Below are positions 34,204-43,322 of a stretch of 64,000 bases of DNA, in pieces. Origin of the DNA: Pseudaminobacter soli (ex Li et al. 2025) (GTDB lineage Bacteria; Pseudomonadota; Alphaproteobacteria; Rhizobiales; Rhizobiaceae); contig NZ_PXYL01000009.1 of assembly GCF_003012705.1 (NCBI RefSeq), forward strand, positions 1-64,000, given 5' to 3'. The position numbers and the translations under genes are program-made. Each line of letters starts with the position of its first letter. Position 1 is the first letter of the stretch. Under the pieces are notes generated by a model. The model did no database searches. It was not told where the DNA came from and saw only the letters and a program-made list of their open reading frames with translations.

Positions 34204-34799
34204 CGGAAAATCTCCTCTGCCTGAGGGCTTTCGGTCGGGTCTTCCGCGTTGATGCAGACGCCCTGGAAGGCGGCCAGCCGGCGCGAATAGTGGTCCCGTA
34301 CCAGCAGAAGAAGACCGCAATGCGAGCAGGTTACCGGCTGCGTGGTCACGTTTTCGGTGATGCCTTTGCAGTGGACGCACTGGACCCGACGCGCCAGAGA
34401 GCCGCGATGCTCGGTCTGGATCGATGAGGGGTCGAAGCCAGCTTCCATTGCAGCCTGCATTGCCTGGCCGATCAGCCCTTCGCTGCCGGCCAGATAGATG
34501 CGAAGGCCCATATGCGCCGTCGCAAGGGTCTGCCGCAGCCTTGGTAGGGCGGCGGCGATCGTGGGGCCTTGATAGAAACGTGCCGGCTGCAGCGATTTCA
34601 CCGCTTCGACATAGTTCGTTCCAGTGTCATCCGGAACGAACATGATGTGGGCATCGGCGAAGAACCCTTCAGGTGTGGCCTTCGCCATGTCGAGGATTGC
34701 CGCCGCGCCTTCGGCGTCGGCGACGAAGAGGTGGTTGCGACCGGGCTGCGGCGACAGGGTTCCGTAGACCGGCCGGCTGAGGATGGTCTTGGCCGTCAT
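34200..34799 (-). CDS. dmmA: DmmA-family dimethylamine monooxygenase subunit
   Basis: A 199-residue protein of the DmmA family. The C-terminus carries a zinc-ribbon-like pair CVHC (residue about 140) and CSHC (about 157) followed by DHYSRRLAAFQGV, the family's conserved end. The N-terminal part is an alpha/beta domain with GPTIAAALPRLRQTLAT. It begins eight bases after the upstream GcvT-like gene and overlaps the reductase start. Its role in the complex is not defined by the sequence. Confidence 0.85.
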   Translation of the reverse strand: MTAKTILSRPVYGTLSPQPGRNHLFVADAEGAAAILDMAKATPEGFFADAHIMFVPDDTGTNYVEAVKSLQPARFYQGPTIAAALPRLRQTLATAHMGLRIYLAGSEGLIGQAMQAAMEAGFDPSSIQTEHRGSLARRVQCVHCKGITENVTTQPVTCSHCGLLLLVRDHYSRRLAAFQGVCINAEDPTESPQAEEIFR

Positions 34800-34806
34800 G
34801 CCCGCT

Positions 34807-35940
34807 TCAACCCTTCGCGGTGCGCTTCAGCTTCTTCGGATCGTCGAAGGGCAATGTGTGGGCGATAGCCTTGATCTTGCCGTTCTGGTTGTGGATTTCG
34901 AGCGGCGTGCCCTGCACCGCGCAATCGACATCAAGTCGGGCAATGCCCATCGATTTCTTGACCAGCGGCGAATACATCGCACAAGTGACCACGCCCACCT
35001 TCTTGCCGTCGCGATAGACCGGCGCGCCTTCGTCGGCCGGCTGCACGCCTTCCAACAGCACCCCGAAGATCTTGAAGCGCTCTTTGCCTCTCAGTCGGTA
35101 GTGTTCCTCGGCACCGCGGAAGCCGGTCTTGCCGGGGCTGACAGTGAAGTCGAGGCCGAGTTCCCACAGCGTGTCGCCGGGGCCTTCGTTCTCAAACGGG
35201 TATTTCTGCGAGTTATCGTAGGGGTAGAACAGCAGGTAGCTTTCCACGCGCAGCATATCGAGCGTTGTGAAGCGCGTGGGGATGATGCCGATGTTCGCGC
35301 CATCCTCAAGGATCGCGTCCCAGACGGCGGGCGCATCCTGGCCGCGGCAGAATATCTCGTAACCGCGCTCGCCGGTGTAGCCGGTGCGCGAGATCATCAC
35401 CGGGAAGCCGAACAGACGCGTCTGCATGTGATGGAAGTAGTTGAGGTCGCGGATGCCCGGCACATGCTTGGCCAGGAAGTCGACGGCCACCGGTCCCTGC
35501 AACGACAAGTCGTGCAGATTGTCGTCGAAGCGGATCGAGACATCGCGGCCCATGGCGGCGCGGGTCAGTTCCTCGTGGCCGGTGCCCGAACCGTGCACCA
35601 CCATCCAGGAGTTCGGGCCCATCCGATAAAGGATGCAGTCGTCGGTGAACTTGCCGGCATCGTTGAGCATGCAGGCATAGGCCGATTTGCCCGGATAGAT
35701 TTTCTCGACGTCGCGCGTGGTGGCTAGGTCGATGATGTGGGAGGCATGGGGGCCGTTGATGTGGACCTTCTTCAGTCCGGAAACGTCCATCAGGCCGGCC
35801 TTTGTGCGGATTGCGACGTATTCTTCGTTCGCGTCCTTGTCATAGGTCCAAGCGGTGCCCATGCCGCTCCAATCTTCCAGCTTGGAACCGAGGGCGCGAT
35901 GGCGATCCGCCAAAGTCGAGAATCTCCAGGATACCGTCAT
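34807..35940 (-). CDS. dmmD: GcvT-like tetrahydrofolate-dependent protein of the dimethylamine operon
   Basis: A 377-residue aminomethyltransferase (GcvT)-family protein. Family blocks: RTKAGLMDVSGLKKVHINGP, ISRTGYTGERGYEIFCRG and SYLLFYPYDNS (usual EAGLxLYGxD region, here altered). It heads the dmm operon, preceded by GGGAGGATGG. True glycine-cleavage genes (gcvH, gcvP) are absent, so its likely job is to load the formaldehyde released from dimethylamine onto THF. That function is inferred from context and homology. Confidence 0.87.
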   Translation of the reverse strand: MTVSWRFSTLADRHRALGSKLEDWSGMGTAWTYDKDANEEYVAIRTKAGLMDVSGLKKVHINGPHASHIIDLATTRDVEKIYPGKSAYACMLNDAGKFTDDCILYRMGPNSWMVVHGSGTGHEELTRAAMGRDVSIRFDDNLHDLSLQGPVAVDFLAKHVPGIRDLNYFHHMQTRLFGFPVMISRTGYTGERGYEIFCRGQDAPAVWDAILEDGANIGIIPTRFTTLDMLRVESYLLFYPYDNSQKYPFENEGPGDTLWELGLDFTVSPGKTGFRGAEEHYRLRGKERFKIFGVLLEGVQPADEGAPVYRDGKKVGVVTCAMYSPLVKKSMGIARLDVDCAVQGTPLEIHNQNGKIKAIAHTLPFDDPKKLKRTAKG

Positions 35941-36177
35941 CTACTCCATCCTCCCATTTCAAAAATGTTCTTTCTCGTTTCACCTGGAGGGCAAAACGCC
36001 GCGAAGTGGATCGGTAGTGATACTGACGCAAAATTCCAAACGCGCAATACTGTAATGCAAAAAATATTATTGTTAGGCAAAATCAATGCGGCCTAAGGAT
36101 TTCAAAAGGATAGGGTCGGCAGAGGGAACACGGATAAAGCGCGGGACACGAGCGAGGGCTCCAAGTGCCATAGACGA

Positions 36178-36205
36178 ATGAAGGCCGACGTGAGCCGGCC
36201 TTCAT
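36178..36205. terminator. 10-bp hairpin between the APC permease and the dmm operon
   Basis: ATGAAGGCCG (36178-36187) and CGGCCTTCAT (36196-36205) form a perfect stem with an eight-base loop. It lies 20 bases beyond the permease stop and ahead of the dmm promoter region, separating two units on the same strand. No long T tract follows, so efficiency is uncertain. The rest of the 285-base gap is AT-rich near 36040-36080 and may hold the dmm promoter. Confidence 0.5.
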
Positions 36206-36225
36206 CTTGTAGCGACCTACAAATG

Positions 36226-37941
36226 TCAGATCACGAAGAACCAGTTGGCGACAAGGACGACAGTTAGGCCTGCTGCTAGTGTCAGGTAAGGCAGCATGCC
36301 GGCTTTGCGGTTCTTAAGGTCTTCCTGCCTGATACCAAGGTCGTCCAGCATGTTCTCCGGGAATTTGCCACGGTCCTGGATGTAGTGGCGATAGCAGAAC
36401 ACCGGGATGATCAGCGAAGCGGCGATGAGGCCGGCCCAAAGCGCCCATGGGTTCCACACCTTGGCGCCGGCTCCCATGAACATGGCGTTGACGTAGGAAA
36501 GCATGCCGCCGATAGCGATCAAAAAAGTCGGCGCCTTCCACGGTCGGTGGATATGGCCGTTGTCGATTCGGTGGATCCAACCCGAATTGAGGTTCAGGAA
36601 GTTGAAGATGATGTAGCCGCAGTTCGACACCGCCAGGATGAAGAAATAGCTGGTGGCATCGGCGGCGGCGATCGCCAGCAGGAACAGGTTAAAGACTAAA
36701 TCGGTCCACATCGCAGAAGTCGGTGCGCCATGACCGTTCACATGGGCGAGATAACGCGGCAACCAGCCGTCGACGCCGCCCTGGTAGAGGGTGCGCGACG
36801 AACCGGCCATTGCGGTCATGATCGCCAGCATCAGCGCGCAGATCATCAGCATCATCATGATGGCGGTGATGAAGCCGGAGCCACCCACCATGCGTGCCAT
36901 CGCCTCGCCCACGCCGGAGCCGTCAACAATCGGGTCGGCAAGCATGCCGTTGATGCCGAGCACACCCTGGAAGGTGAATGGTACCAGCGTATAGAGGAGC
37001 AGGCACAACAGGCCCGAATAGAGGATCGCCCGCACCGTGTCGCGGCCGGGGTTGCGGAATTCGCTGGTGAAGCAGATCGACGTCTCGAAAGCGTAGGCCG
37101 ACCAGGCGGCGATGAACAGGCCGCCGAACACCAGAGTCCAGCCGGAGATGTTCCAGCTGCCCGGCTCTGCCGCATAGGCCTCGGCCAGAGGCACGAAGGG
37201 CGTGTAGTTGTCCCAGTTGATCTGGCCGGTGATGATAGGCACGATGCCCACGATGAGCATCGGCACAATGACTATCAGGCCGACATACTTCTGCACATTG
37301 GCGGTGCCGAGAATGCCGCGATGCTGGATCGAGAAGGTTACCAGCATCAGGACGACGCCGATCCAGAACACTGAGTTGAGCGAGAAGCTGACCGGTCCGA
37401 GCGTGCCGCTGTAGAGTGTCCATTCACGGATGGCTGGCGTGGCCGCCGCAGTAAGCGCCGCGACGGCATCGGCTGCCGTCTTGCCTGCATGGGCCGGGTC
37501 TGCCAGCCAGGCGACGACTTCAGGCGAAGCGTCGGAGAAGCCGGGGATCGGTACAAGGGCGTTGAGAATGTAGGCCGCCGCGATGGAGCAGCCGAGCGAC
37601 AGAACCGGTGTCCAGGCTAGCCAGTTGCACCAGACCGACAGCGGCGCGATGAACTTCGAGTAGCGCAGCCAAGCGGTGGCACCATAGACCGAGGCACCGC
37701 CCGACTTGCTGGGGAAGAGACCGGCGATCTCTGCATAGGTAAAGGACTGGATCAGGCCGAGCGTGACGGAGGTCATCCAGATCACGAAGGCTAGCGTGCC
37801 GGTGGTTCCGGCGATGCCGCCGATCGAAAATAGAACAAGAGCGGGCACGCCGCTGGCAACCCAAAAGGCGCCGCGCCAGTCGATGGTGCGGTGCAATTGT
37901 CCTTCGGATGCGGGCGCTATCCCGCTGACTGTAGAACTCAT
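36226..37941 (-). CDS. APC-superfamily permease
   Basis: A 571-residue permease with about 12-14 membrane segments (for example ASGVPALVLFSIGGIAGTTG near the start and GLIAASLIIPVFCYRHYIQD near the end). SIGGIAG and FPSKSGGASVYG are typical APC N-terminal motifs. A long periplasmic insertion rich in Ala lies around residues 140-180. It stands between dmm and tdm on the same strand, so import or exchange of a methylated amine or a related amino compound is plausible, but the substrate is not evident. Confidence 0.88.
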   Translation of the reverse strand: MSSTVSGIAPASEGQLHRTIDWRGAFWVASGVPALVLFSIGGIAGTTGTLAFVIWMTSVTLGLIQSFTYAEIAGLFPSKSGGASVYGATAWLRYSKFIAPLSVWCNWLAWTPVLSLGCSIAAAYILNALVPIPGFSDASPEVVAWLADPAHAGKTAADAVAALTAAATPAIREWTLYSGTLGPVSFSLNSVFWIGVVLMLVTFSIQHRGILGTANVQKYVGLIVIVPMLIVGIVPIITGQINWDNYTPFVPLAEAYAAEPGSWNISGWTLVFGGLFIAAWSAYAFETSICFTSEFRNPGRDTVRAILYSGLLCLLLYTLVPFTFQGVLGINGMLADPIVDGSGVGEAMARMVGGSGFITAIMMMLMICALMLAIMTAMAGSSRTLYQGGVDGWLPRYLAHVNGHGAPTSAMWTDLVFNLFLLAIAAADATSYFFILAVSNCGYIIFNFLNLNSGWIHRIDNGHIHRPWKAPTFLIAIGGMLSYVNAMFMGAGAKVWNPWALWAGLIAASLIIPVFCYRHYIQDRGKFPENMLDDLGIRQEDLKNRKAGMLPYLTLAAGLTVVLVANWFFVI

Positions 37942-38513
37942 CTCGGAAGTTCCCCCATTTTTCGATTAATGTGTCCCCTGTGACCGTGCCGTTGCTGTCG
38001 GTTGCCCGCTTTGCGAAGGTCGAAGCCGTCTTTTCCACACAGTCTTATTTTATTCCCGGCAGTAAAGAATGGCACAGAGTGCCGTTGCGTCAAGCTCTTT
38101 ATTGATTGCGAGTTGCGGACTCGTTCTCTGGAGAAGACGGCGGCTATGTTGCCGCCGAAGAGACCAAGCTGCGCTAGTAGGCTCTGCGGTCTCAAAGGTT
38201 GGACACTGCAGACCGCTAGTTTAGCCGATCAGGAGCGTCGAAGCGCAAGCGCTTCGGCAATCATCTCGAGGAGGAAGATGCTAACGGGCGCGGCACCAGA
38301 CGCGTCGCTTCAATCCGCTGGCGAGTGGCATAGCCAAGCAGCGTTTTCACCCGGCGCATAAAGTCAGGCAGGACCGAGCGATTCGGGGTTGCGGGGGAGG
38401 AACCAAGTTGTCCTAAACCACTAGGAGCCGCCTTGCCCAAACAACCGAGGACGACTTGCCGATCACGAGCGTTATTCGAGGGCAAAGCCGGCCCTGCCAT
38501 TTATACCAGCACG
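37942..38513. other. Gap between the tdm and APC permease genes, with a palindrome
   Basis: About 570 bases with no recognisable gene on either strand. CGAAGCGC-AA-GCGCTTCG at 38239-38256 is a perfect 8-bp hairpin; without a T tract it could be a terminator for tdm or a regulator site. Open frames on the minus strand here lack family resemblance. The permease promoter probably lies in the AT-rich part around 38040-38110. Confidence 0.4.
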
Positions 38514-40883
38514 TCAGGAACGTGGTCGTGTCTTCTGTGGATCGTAATGGGCGAAGGGCACAACGCGGGCGGGCAGCCGCTTCTGTTGCCCATCGAGCTT
38601 GCCGATCTCCACTTCGGTGCCAATGTCGGCATGGGTGACGTCGAGTCGCGCAAGTGCGATGTTCTTGCCGAGCACCGGCGAGCGCATCGATGAGGTGATC
38701 TCGCCGATCTGGGCGCGGCCGACATGCACGCAGTCGCCATGGCCGACGGCGACGTTGGCATCGATATCGAGCCCGACCAGCTTGCACGATGGATGCTCCT
38801 TCCGCCGGATCAGGGCGTCGCGGCCGATGAAGTCGTCGGTCTTTGTCTTCAGTGGCACGGTGAAACCGATGCCGGCCTCGAATGGGTCGGTCTGGTCGGA
38901 GAAATCATAGCCGGCAAAAATAAGTCCCGCCTCGATGCGCACCATGTCCAGCGCCTGCAGGCCCATCGGTTTCAGGCCATGCGGCTGGCCAGCTGCCCAA
39001 ACGGCATCGAACACCTTCTCGGCATCGCGCGGATGACACCAGATCTCGTAGCCGAGCTCGCCAGTGTAGCCGGTGCGCGATATTACGACCGGCGCGCCCT
39101 GCGCGTCACCAATGCGCGCGACCGCAAAACGGAACCATTCAAGCTCTGCGATGGAGGGTTGGGCCGGCGAGGTCCAGATGACTTCCTTGAGGATGTCGCG
39201 GCTCCTTGGCCCCTGCACTGCGATGTTGTGCATCTGGTCGGTCGACGAGCGCACCAGTACCTTCAGGTCGAGCTTTTCGGCGACCTCGCGCAGCCAGATG
39301 CCGCTGTAGTCATCCCCCCCAACCCAGCGGAAATTGTCCTTGCCCAGGCGCAGCAGCGTGCCGTCGTCGATCATGCCGCCGTGCTCGTAGCACATCGCGG
39401 TGTAGACGACCTGGCCGACGCCGAGCTTCTTGATGTCGCGGGTCAGTGTGTATTGCAGCAGCGCCTCTGAATCCGGACCGGTGATTTCGAACTTGCGAAG
39501 CGGCGACAGGTCCATGACCACCGCTTTCTCGCGGCAGGCCCAGTATTCTTCGAGCAGGCCGTCCTTGGCGAAGGAGTTGGCCAGCCAGTAGCCGCGATAT
39601 TCGACGAAGTCGCGGGTGTGCTTGGCGAAGCTGGAATGAAAGGCGGTTTCGCGGGTCATCTTGGGCTCGGCATCCGGGGTCGTTCGTGTGGCAATGGCGC
39701 GGGAGAATTTCTGCTCGCCTGAATAGGTCCTTACGTGGATGTCGGTAGGGTTCCAGCCATTGGCCGGCGAAGTGTCGTCGGGGCAGGCTGACGAGACACA
39801 GACAATGTCGGTCAGGGCGCGTAGCAGCACGTAATCGCCGGGCCGCGTCCATGGTTCGTCGGAAAACATCACGCCATGGGCGTCAATGCCGGTGTTGAAG
39901 AAGAAGTTGATCGCCATCCAACCGGCTCGCGGGTTGACGCCCGTGTCGGCAAGCGCGTTGTTGAAATTCTCCGAGCAGTTGATGTGACCGGGATATCCGA
40001 TGTCGTCGTAGTATTTGGCCGCGCAGGCAAGCGCGAATGCGTCGTGGCGGCCGCAAGTGTCCTGCACCACCTCGACAAGTGGCTCGAAATCCTGGTCGTA
40101 GTACTTCGAGTGCAGGCCAGGCATTGGATAGCTCGTACCCATCAACGTGCGGGTTGTGGTCACGTCGAGCGGGTGGTCCTTGCCCTTGTCGAGCTTGCGC
40201 GCCGAAAAGCACTGGAAGTCGGTGCATTGGCGGCCGTCGACGTCGATGATCTGGATAAAGTCGCCGGCCTTGACGAAATAGGAGCGGGCGGTCGCCGATT
40301 TCACGCGCAGGTCCAGCACCGGATCGGCAAGCGGTTCCGGCAGCTCGGACTTGCTTGTCGGCCGAATGCGAGCGCGCTGCACGAGCACTAGCAGCGGCGT
40401 GGCGGTATCGTGGCTGTCGACCGCCATCGGCCCGCCGGGCGCGGCCACTACCAGGCTGCCCTCGCGGCCGACGGTGAAGGTTTCCTCCGTCCCCGGTATG
40501 TTGGAGCTGCCGAATAGGCGCACGGCCTCGACCTTGGCCAGGTCGATCTTGCGTCGCTCCAGCCCCTTGCGAAAGGCACAGAGGCTTTCATTATCCTGTA
40601 AAAGCAATGCCTTGAGGCCGGCGGCATCGGCATTGGCCTTGGTGCCGAGGATGCTGGCGTCGGACTTGCCGGCGGTATCGATCGCAACAAGCTCGCAGGC
40701 CTGGCCGCCTTCAATATCACGGATGGTTACAGTGTCACCCGCTTCGATATTGATGAAGATGGCGCCGGCGCCAGGCACCTGATAGCGTTCCATCCCCTCC
40801 GGCAAAACCAACAGTCCGGGAGTCCGAATGACGCTCGGACGAGGAGGGCCCCCGACGACGGTAGGGTAGGCGGCATCCAGCAT
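38514..40883 (-). CDS. tdm: Trimethylamine N-oxide demethylase (DUF1989-GcvT fusion)
   Basis: A 789-residue fusion: DUF1989-type region duplicated over residues about 25-390 (VPGAGAIFINIEAGDTVTIR and later VKAGDFIQIIDVDGRQCTDF), then a GcvT-type THF domain over about 420-780 (ISRTGYTGELGYEIWCHPRD, RIEAGLIFAGYDF). This architecture is that of Tdm (EC 4.1.2.32), which splits trimethylamine N-oxide into dimethylamine and formaldehyde. Cys residues in GRQCTDFQC and HINCSENF are candidate metal ligands. ATG 40883 follows GGGAGG; the frame is open to 40946. Divergent from tmm, the gene that supplies its substrate. Confidence 0.92.
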   Translation of the reverse strand: MLDAAYPTVVGGPPRPSVIRTPGLLVLPEGMERYQVPGAGAIFINIEAGDTVTIRDIEGGQACELVAIDTAGKSDASILGTKANADAAGLKALLLQDNESLCAFRKGLERRKIDLAKVEAVRLFGSSNIPGTEETFTVGREGSLVVAAPGGPMAVDSHDTATPLLVLVQRARIRPTSKSELPEPLADPVLDLRVKSATARSYFVKAGDFIQIIDVDGRQCTDFQCFSARKLDKGKDHPLDVTTTRTLMGTSYPMPGLHSKYYDQDFEPLVEVVQDTCGRHDAFALACAAKYYDDIGYPGHINCSENFNNALADTGVNPRAGWMAINFFFNTGIDAHGVMFSDEPWTRPGDYVLLRALTDIVCVSSACPDDTSPANGWNPTDIHVRTYSGEQKFSRAIATRTTPDAEPKMTRETAFHSSFAKHTRDFVEYRGYWLANSFAKDGLLEEYWACREKAVVMDLSPLRKFEITGPDSEALLQYTLTRDIKKLGVGQVVYTAMCYEHGGMIDDGTLLRLGKDNFRWVGGDDYSGIWLREVAEKLDLKVLVRSSTDQMHNIAVQGPRSRDILKEVIWTSPAQPSIAELEWFRFAVARIGDAQGAPVVISRTGYTGELGYEIWCHPRDAEKVFDAVWAAGQPHGLKPMGLQALDMVRIEAGLIFAGYDFSDQTDPFEAGIGFTVPLKTKTDDFIGRDALIRRKEHPSCKLVGLDIDANVAVGHGDCVHVGRAQIGEITSSMRSPVLGKNIALARLDVTHADIGTEVEIGKLDGQQKRLPARVVPFAHYDPQKTRPRS

Positions 40884-41044
40884 CACGACCTCCCGATCGG
40901 ATTTTCTTGCCTGTAAAGAAAGTTCAATTTCAAGAATACCTACCAATCACGTGGAGGCAAGCCCTGCAATTTCGAACCTACCAAGCGACCAGCACAGGCG
41001 CGACGGTGGGCGAAAGTCGGAATGACGTTTTGTCGCATAGGTTG

Positions 41045-41072
41045 TTGACAGCATCGCTGAACCAAATAATCT
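41045..41072 (+). promoter_or_regulatory. Candidate sigma-70 promoter of tmm
   Basis: TTGACA (41045-41050) and TAATCT (41067-41072) are spaced by 16 bases and lie 50 bases before the tmm start codon in the 238-base gap shared with tdm. It is the best promoter-like pair in that gap. Confidence 0.4.
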
Positions 41073-41121
41073 CCTGCGAGTGAAATTTATTTCGCAAAAG
41101 AAAAGTTCTAGAGGGGATTGG

Positions 41122-42465
41122 ATGAAGATGCGGGTAGCAGTCATCGGCGCCGGACCATCGGGCCTCGCCCAACTTAGGGCTTTCCAGTCAGCCGCAAGCA
41201 AAGGAGCCCAAATTCCCGAGGTCGTCTGTTTCGAAAAGCAGGCCGACTGGGGAGGCCTCTGGAACTATACTTGGCGTACAGGCACTGACGAGCATGGTGA
41301 TCCCGTCCACGGCAGCATGTATCGCTACCTCTGGTCCAACGGGCCAAAGGAATGCCTTGAATTCGCCGACTACACCTTTGAAGAGCATTTCGGCCGGCCG
41401 ATCGCTTCTTATCCGCCGCGCGCGGTGCTGTGGGATTACATCAAGGGCCGTGTCGAAAAAGCCGACGTGCGCAAATGGGTGCGCTTCAACACCCCCGTCC
41501 GCATGGTGACCTATTCCGACGCCACCGGCAAATTCACGGTCACCGTTCACGACCGGACAGAGGACGTCGTCTATTCCGAAGAATTCGATTATGTCGTCGT
41601 CGCCTCGGGTCATTTCTCGACGCCGAATGTGCCGCATTTCGAGGGCATCGATAGATTCGCCGGCCGCGTGCTGCATTCGCACGACTTCAGGGATGCGCTG
41701 GAGTTCAAGGACAAGGACATCCTGCTCATCGGGCGCAGCTACTCGGCCGAAGACATCGGCTCCCAGTGCTACAAGTACGGCGCCAAATCGATCACCAACA
41801 GCTATCGCAGCCGGCCGATGGGCTTCAACTGGCCCGACAATTGGGAAGAGGTGCCGCTGCTGATGCGGGTCGAGCACAAGACCTGCCACTTCAAGGACGG
41901 CACCTCCAAGGAGGTCGATGCCATCATCATGTGCACCGGCTACCTGCACCATTTCCCGTTCCTGAGCGAGGATCTGCGGCTCAAGACAGACAATCGGCTT
42001 TGGCCGCTCAGCCTCTACAAGGGCGTCGTCTGGGAGAACAATCCGAAGCTGTTCTACATCGGCATGCAGGACCAGTTCTACACCTTCAACATGTTCGACG
42101 CGCAGGCCTGGTTCGCCCGCGACGTCATGCTTGGCCGCGTCACGCTGCCGTCGAAGGACGAGATGATGGCCGACAGCCAGAGATGGCGCGATCGCGAGGA
42201 ACAGTTGCAGGATGCCGGGCAGATGATCTGGTTCCAGGGCGACTACACCCAGGAGTTGATCGACGCGACCGACTATCCCGACTTCGACATCGAGGCGGTG
42301 AACCAGACCTTCATGGAATGGGAGCACCACAAGGCCGAAGACATCATGGGCTTCCGCAACAACGGCTACAAGTCGCTTATGACCGGAACCATGGCGCCGA
42401 AACATCATACGCCCTGGCTGGAGGCACTGGACGACTCGCTGGAAGCCTATCTGGCCGAGCAGTGA
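41122..42465 (+). CDS. tmm: Trimethylamine monooxygenase (flavin-containing)
   Basis: A 447-residue class B flavin monooxygenase oxidising trimethylamine to its N-oxide (EC 1.14.13.148). FAD motif [13 protein letters not shown] (9-), the FMO signature [11 protein letters not shown] (179-189) and the NADPH motif IGRSYSAED (203-211) are present. [19 protein letters not shown] and [14 protein letters not shown] match Tmm of Methylocella and Roseovarius from memory. Tyr207 falls at the number used for the mobile Tyr of RnTmm. Arg205 replaces the Ser I expect after the Gly. Start ATG 41122 has GAGGGG five bases upstream. Confidence 0.95.
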   Translation: MKMRVAVIGAGPSGLAQLRAFQSAASKGAQIPEVVCFEKQADWGGLWNYTWRTGTDEHGDPVHGSMYRYLWSNGPKECLEFADYTFEEHFGRPIASYPPRAVLWDYIKGRVEKADVRKWVRFNTPVRMVTYSDATGKFTVTVHDRTEDVVYSEEFDYVVVASGHFSTPNVPHFEGIDRFAGRVLHSHDFRDALEFKDKDILLIGRSYSAEDIGSQCYKYGAKSITNSYRSRPMGFNWPDNWEEVPLLMRVEHKTCHFKDGTSKEVDAIIMCTGYLHHFPFLSEDLRLKTDNRLWPLSLYKGVVWENNPKLFYIGMQDQFYTFNMFDAQAWFARDVMLGRVTLPSKDEMMADSQRWRDREEQLQDAGQMIWFQGDYTQELIDATDYPDFDIEAVNQTFMEWEHHKAEDIMGFRNNGYKSLMTGTMAPKHHTPWLEALDDSLEAYLAEQ

Positions 42466-42545
42466 GCATCCGCCGGCGGCGTCGTGAGCCGTCGCCGGCA
42501 TCATCCTCGACGCAAGGATGACAGGCGCCATGGGAGGGCCGATCG

Positions 42546-43322
42546 TTGTCTGATGCACCCATACTGGAAGTCCGTAACCTAACCAGGAAATTCGGCGGCC
42601 TGACCGCCGTCAATAACCTGTCCTTTGCGGTTCGCCGCAACAGCATCCACGGTCTGATCGGCCCGAACGGCGCCGGCAAGACCACGACCTTCAGCCTGAT
42701 TAGCGGCTATTACAGTCCCACCAGCGGCCAGATCCTCTATGACGGCAAGGACGTGTCGGGCTTGAAGACCAGCCGCCTTGCGCAGCGCGGGCTCATCCGC
42801 ACATTCCAGGGCACGACGCTGTTCCAAGAGTTCAGCGTCATGGACAATGTTCGCGTCGGCTGTCACCGCAGCGCGCGGGCTGGCTTCGTCTCGCGCATCA
42901 TCGGCTCGGACGCGCCCGTCGAACGCGCTGCAGACCGCAAGGCCCGCGAAATCCTGGACCTGTTCGATCTCGGCGCTCTGGCGGACGAGCCGACTTCGAG
43001 CCTTCCGCACGGCCATCAGCGCGCGCTGGGCATGGCCGTTGCGCTCGCCGCCGACCCGGTGGTGATCCTGCTCGACGAGCCATTCACCGGCATGAACCCG
43101 GAGGAGACGCGCCGTATGATGGAGCACGTGCGCCGCGTTCGCGACGAACGTGACATCACCATCATGCTGGTCGAGCACGACATGCAGGCGGTAATGGGCC
43201 TGTGCGACCGCATTACGGTGATGAATTTCGGCCAGTTACTGACCGAAGGCGCGCCGGAGGAAGTGCGCACCGATCCGCGCGTCATCGAGGCTTATCTGGG
43301 GCGTGCAGAAGATGCTGCTTGA
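42546..43322 (+). CDS. Branched-chain-type ABC transporter ATP-binding protein (LivG-like)
   Basis: A 258-residue LivG-type ATPase. Walker A GPNGAGKTTT, Q-loop FQGTTLFQEFSV, signature LPHGHQRALGMAVAL (a divergent form common in LivG), Walker B VILLDEPFTGMNPEE and H-loop MLVEHDMQAVM are intact. It starts with TTG 42546 behind GGGAGGG, 80 bases after tmm, so it is probably co-transcribed. First gene of a HAAT-type importer likely to bring in trimethylamine, its N-oxide or a precursor. Confidence 0.92.
   Translation: MSDAPILEVRNLTRKFGGLTAVNNLSFAVRRNSIHGLIGPNGAGKTTTFSLISGYYSPTSGQILYDGKDVSGLKTSRLAQRGLIRTFQGTTLFQEFSVMDNVRVGCHRSARAGFVSRIIGSDAPVERAADRKAREILDLFDLGALADEPTSSLPHGHQRALGMAVALAADPVVILLDEPFTGMNPEETRRMMEHVRRVRDERDITIMLVEHDMQAVMGLCDRITVMNFGQLLTEGAPEEVRTDPRVIEAYLGRAEDAA

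Noticed and set aside
38261-38500. A 79-codon minus-strand frame downstream of tdm
   Set aside because: Composition and lack of a start signal suggest chance; no homology that I recognise.
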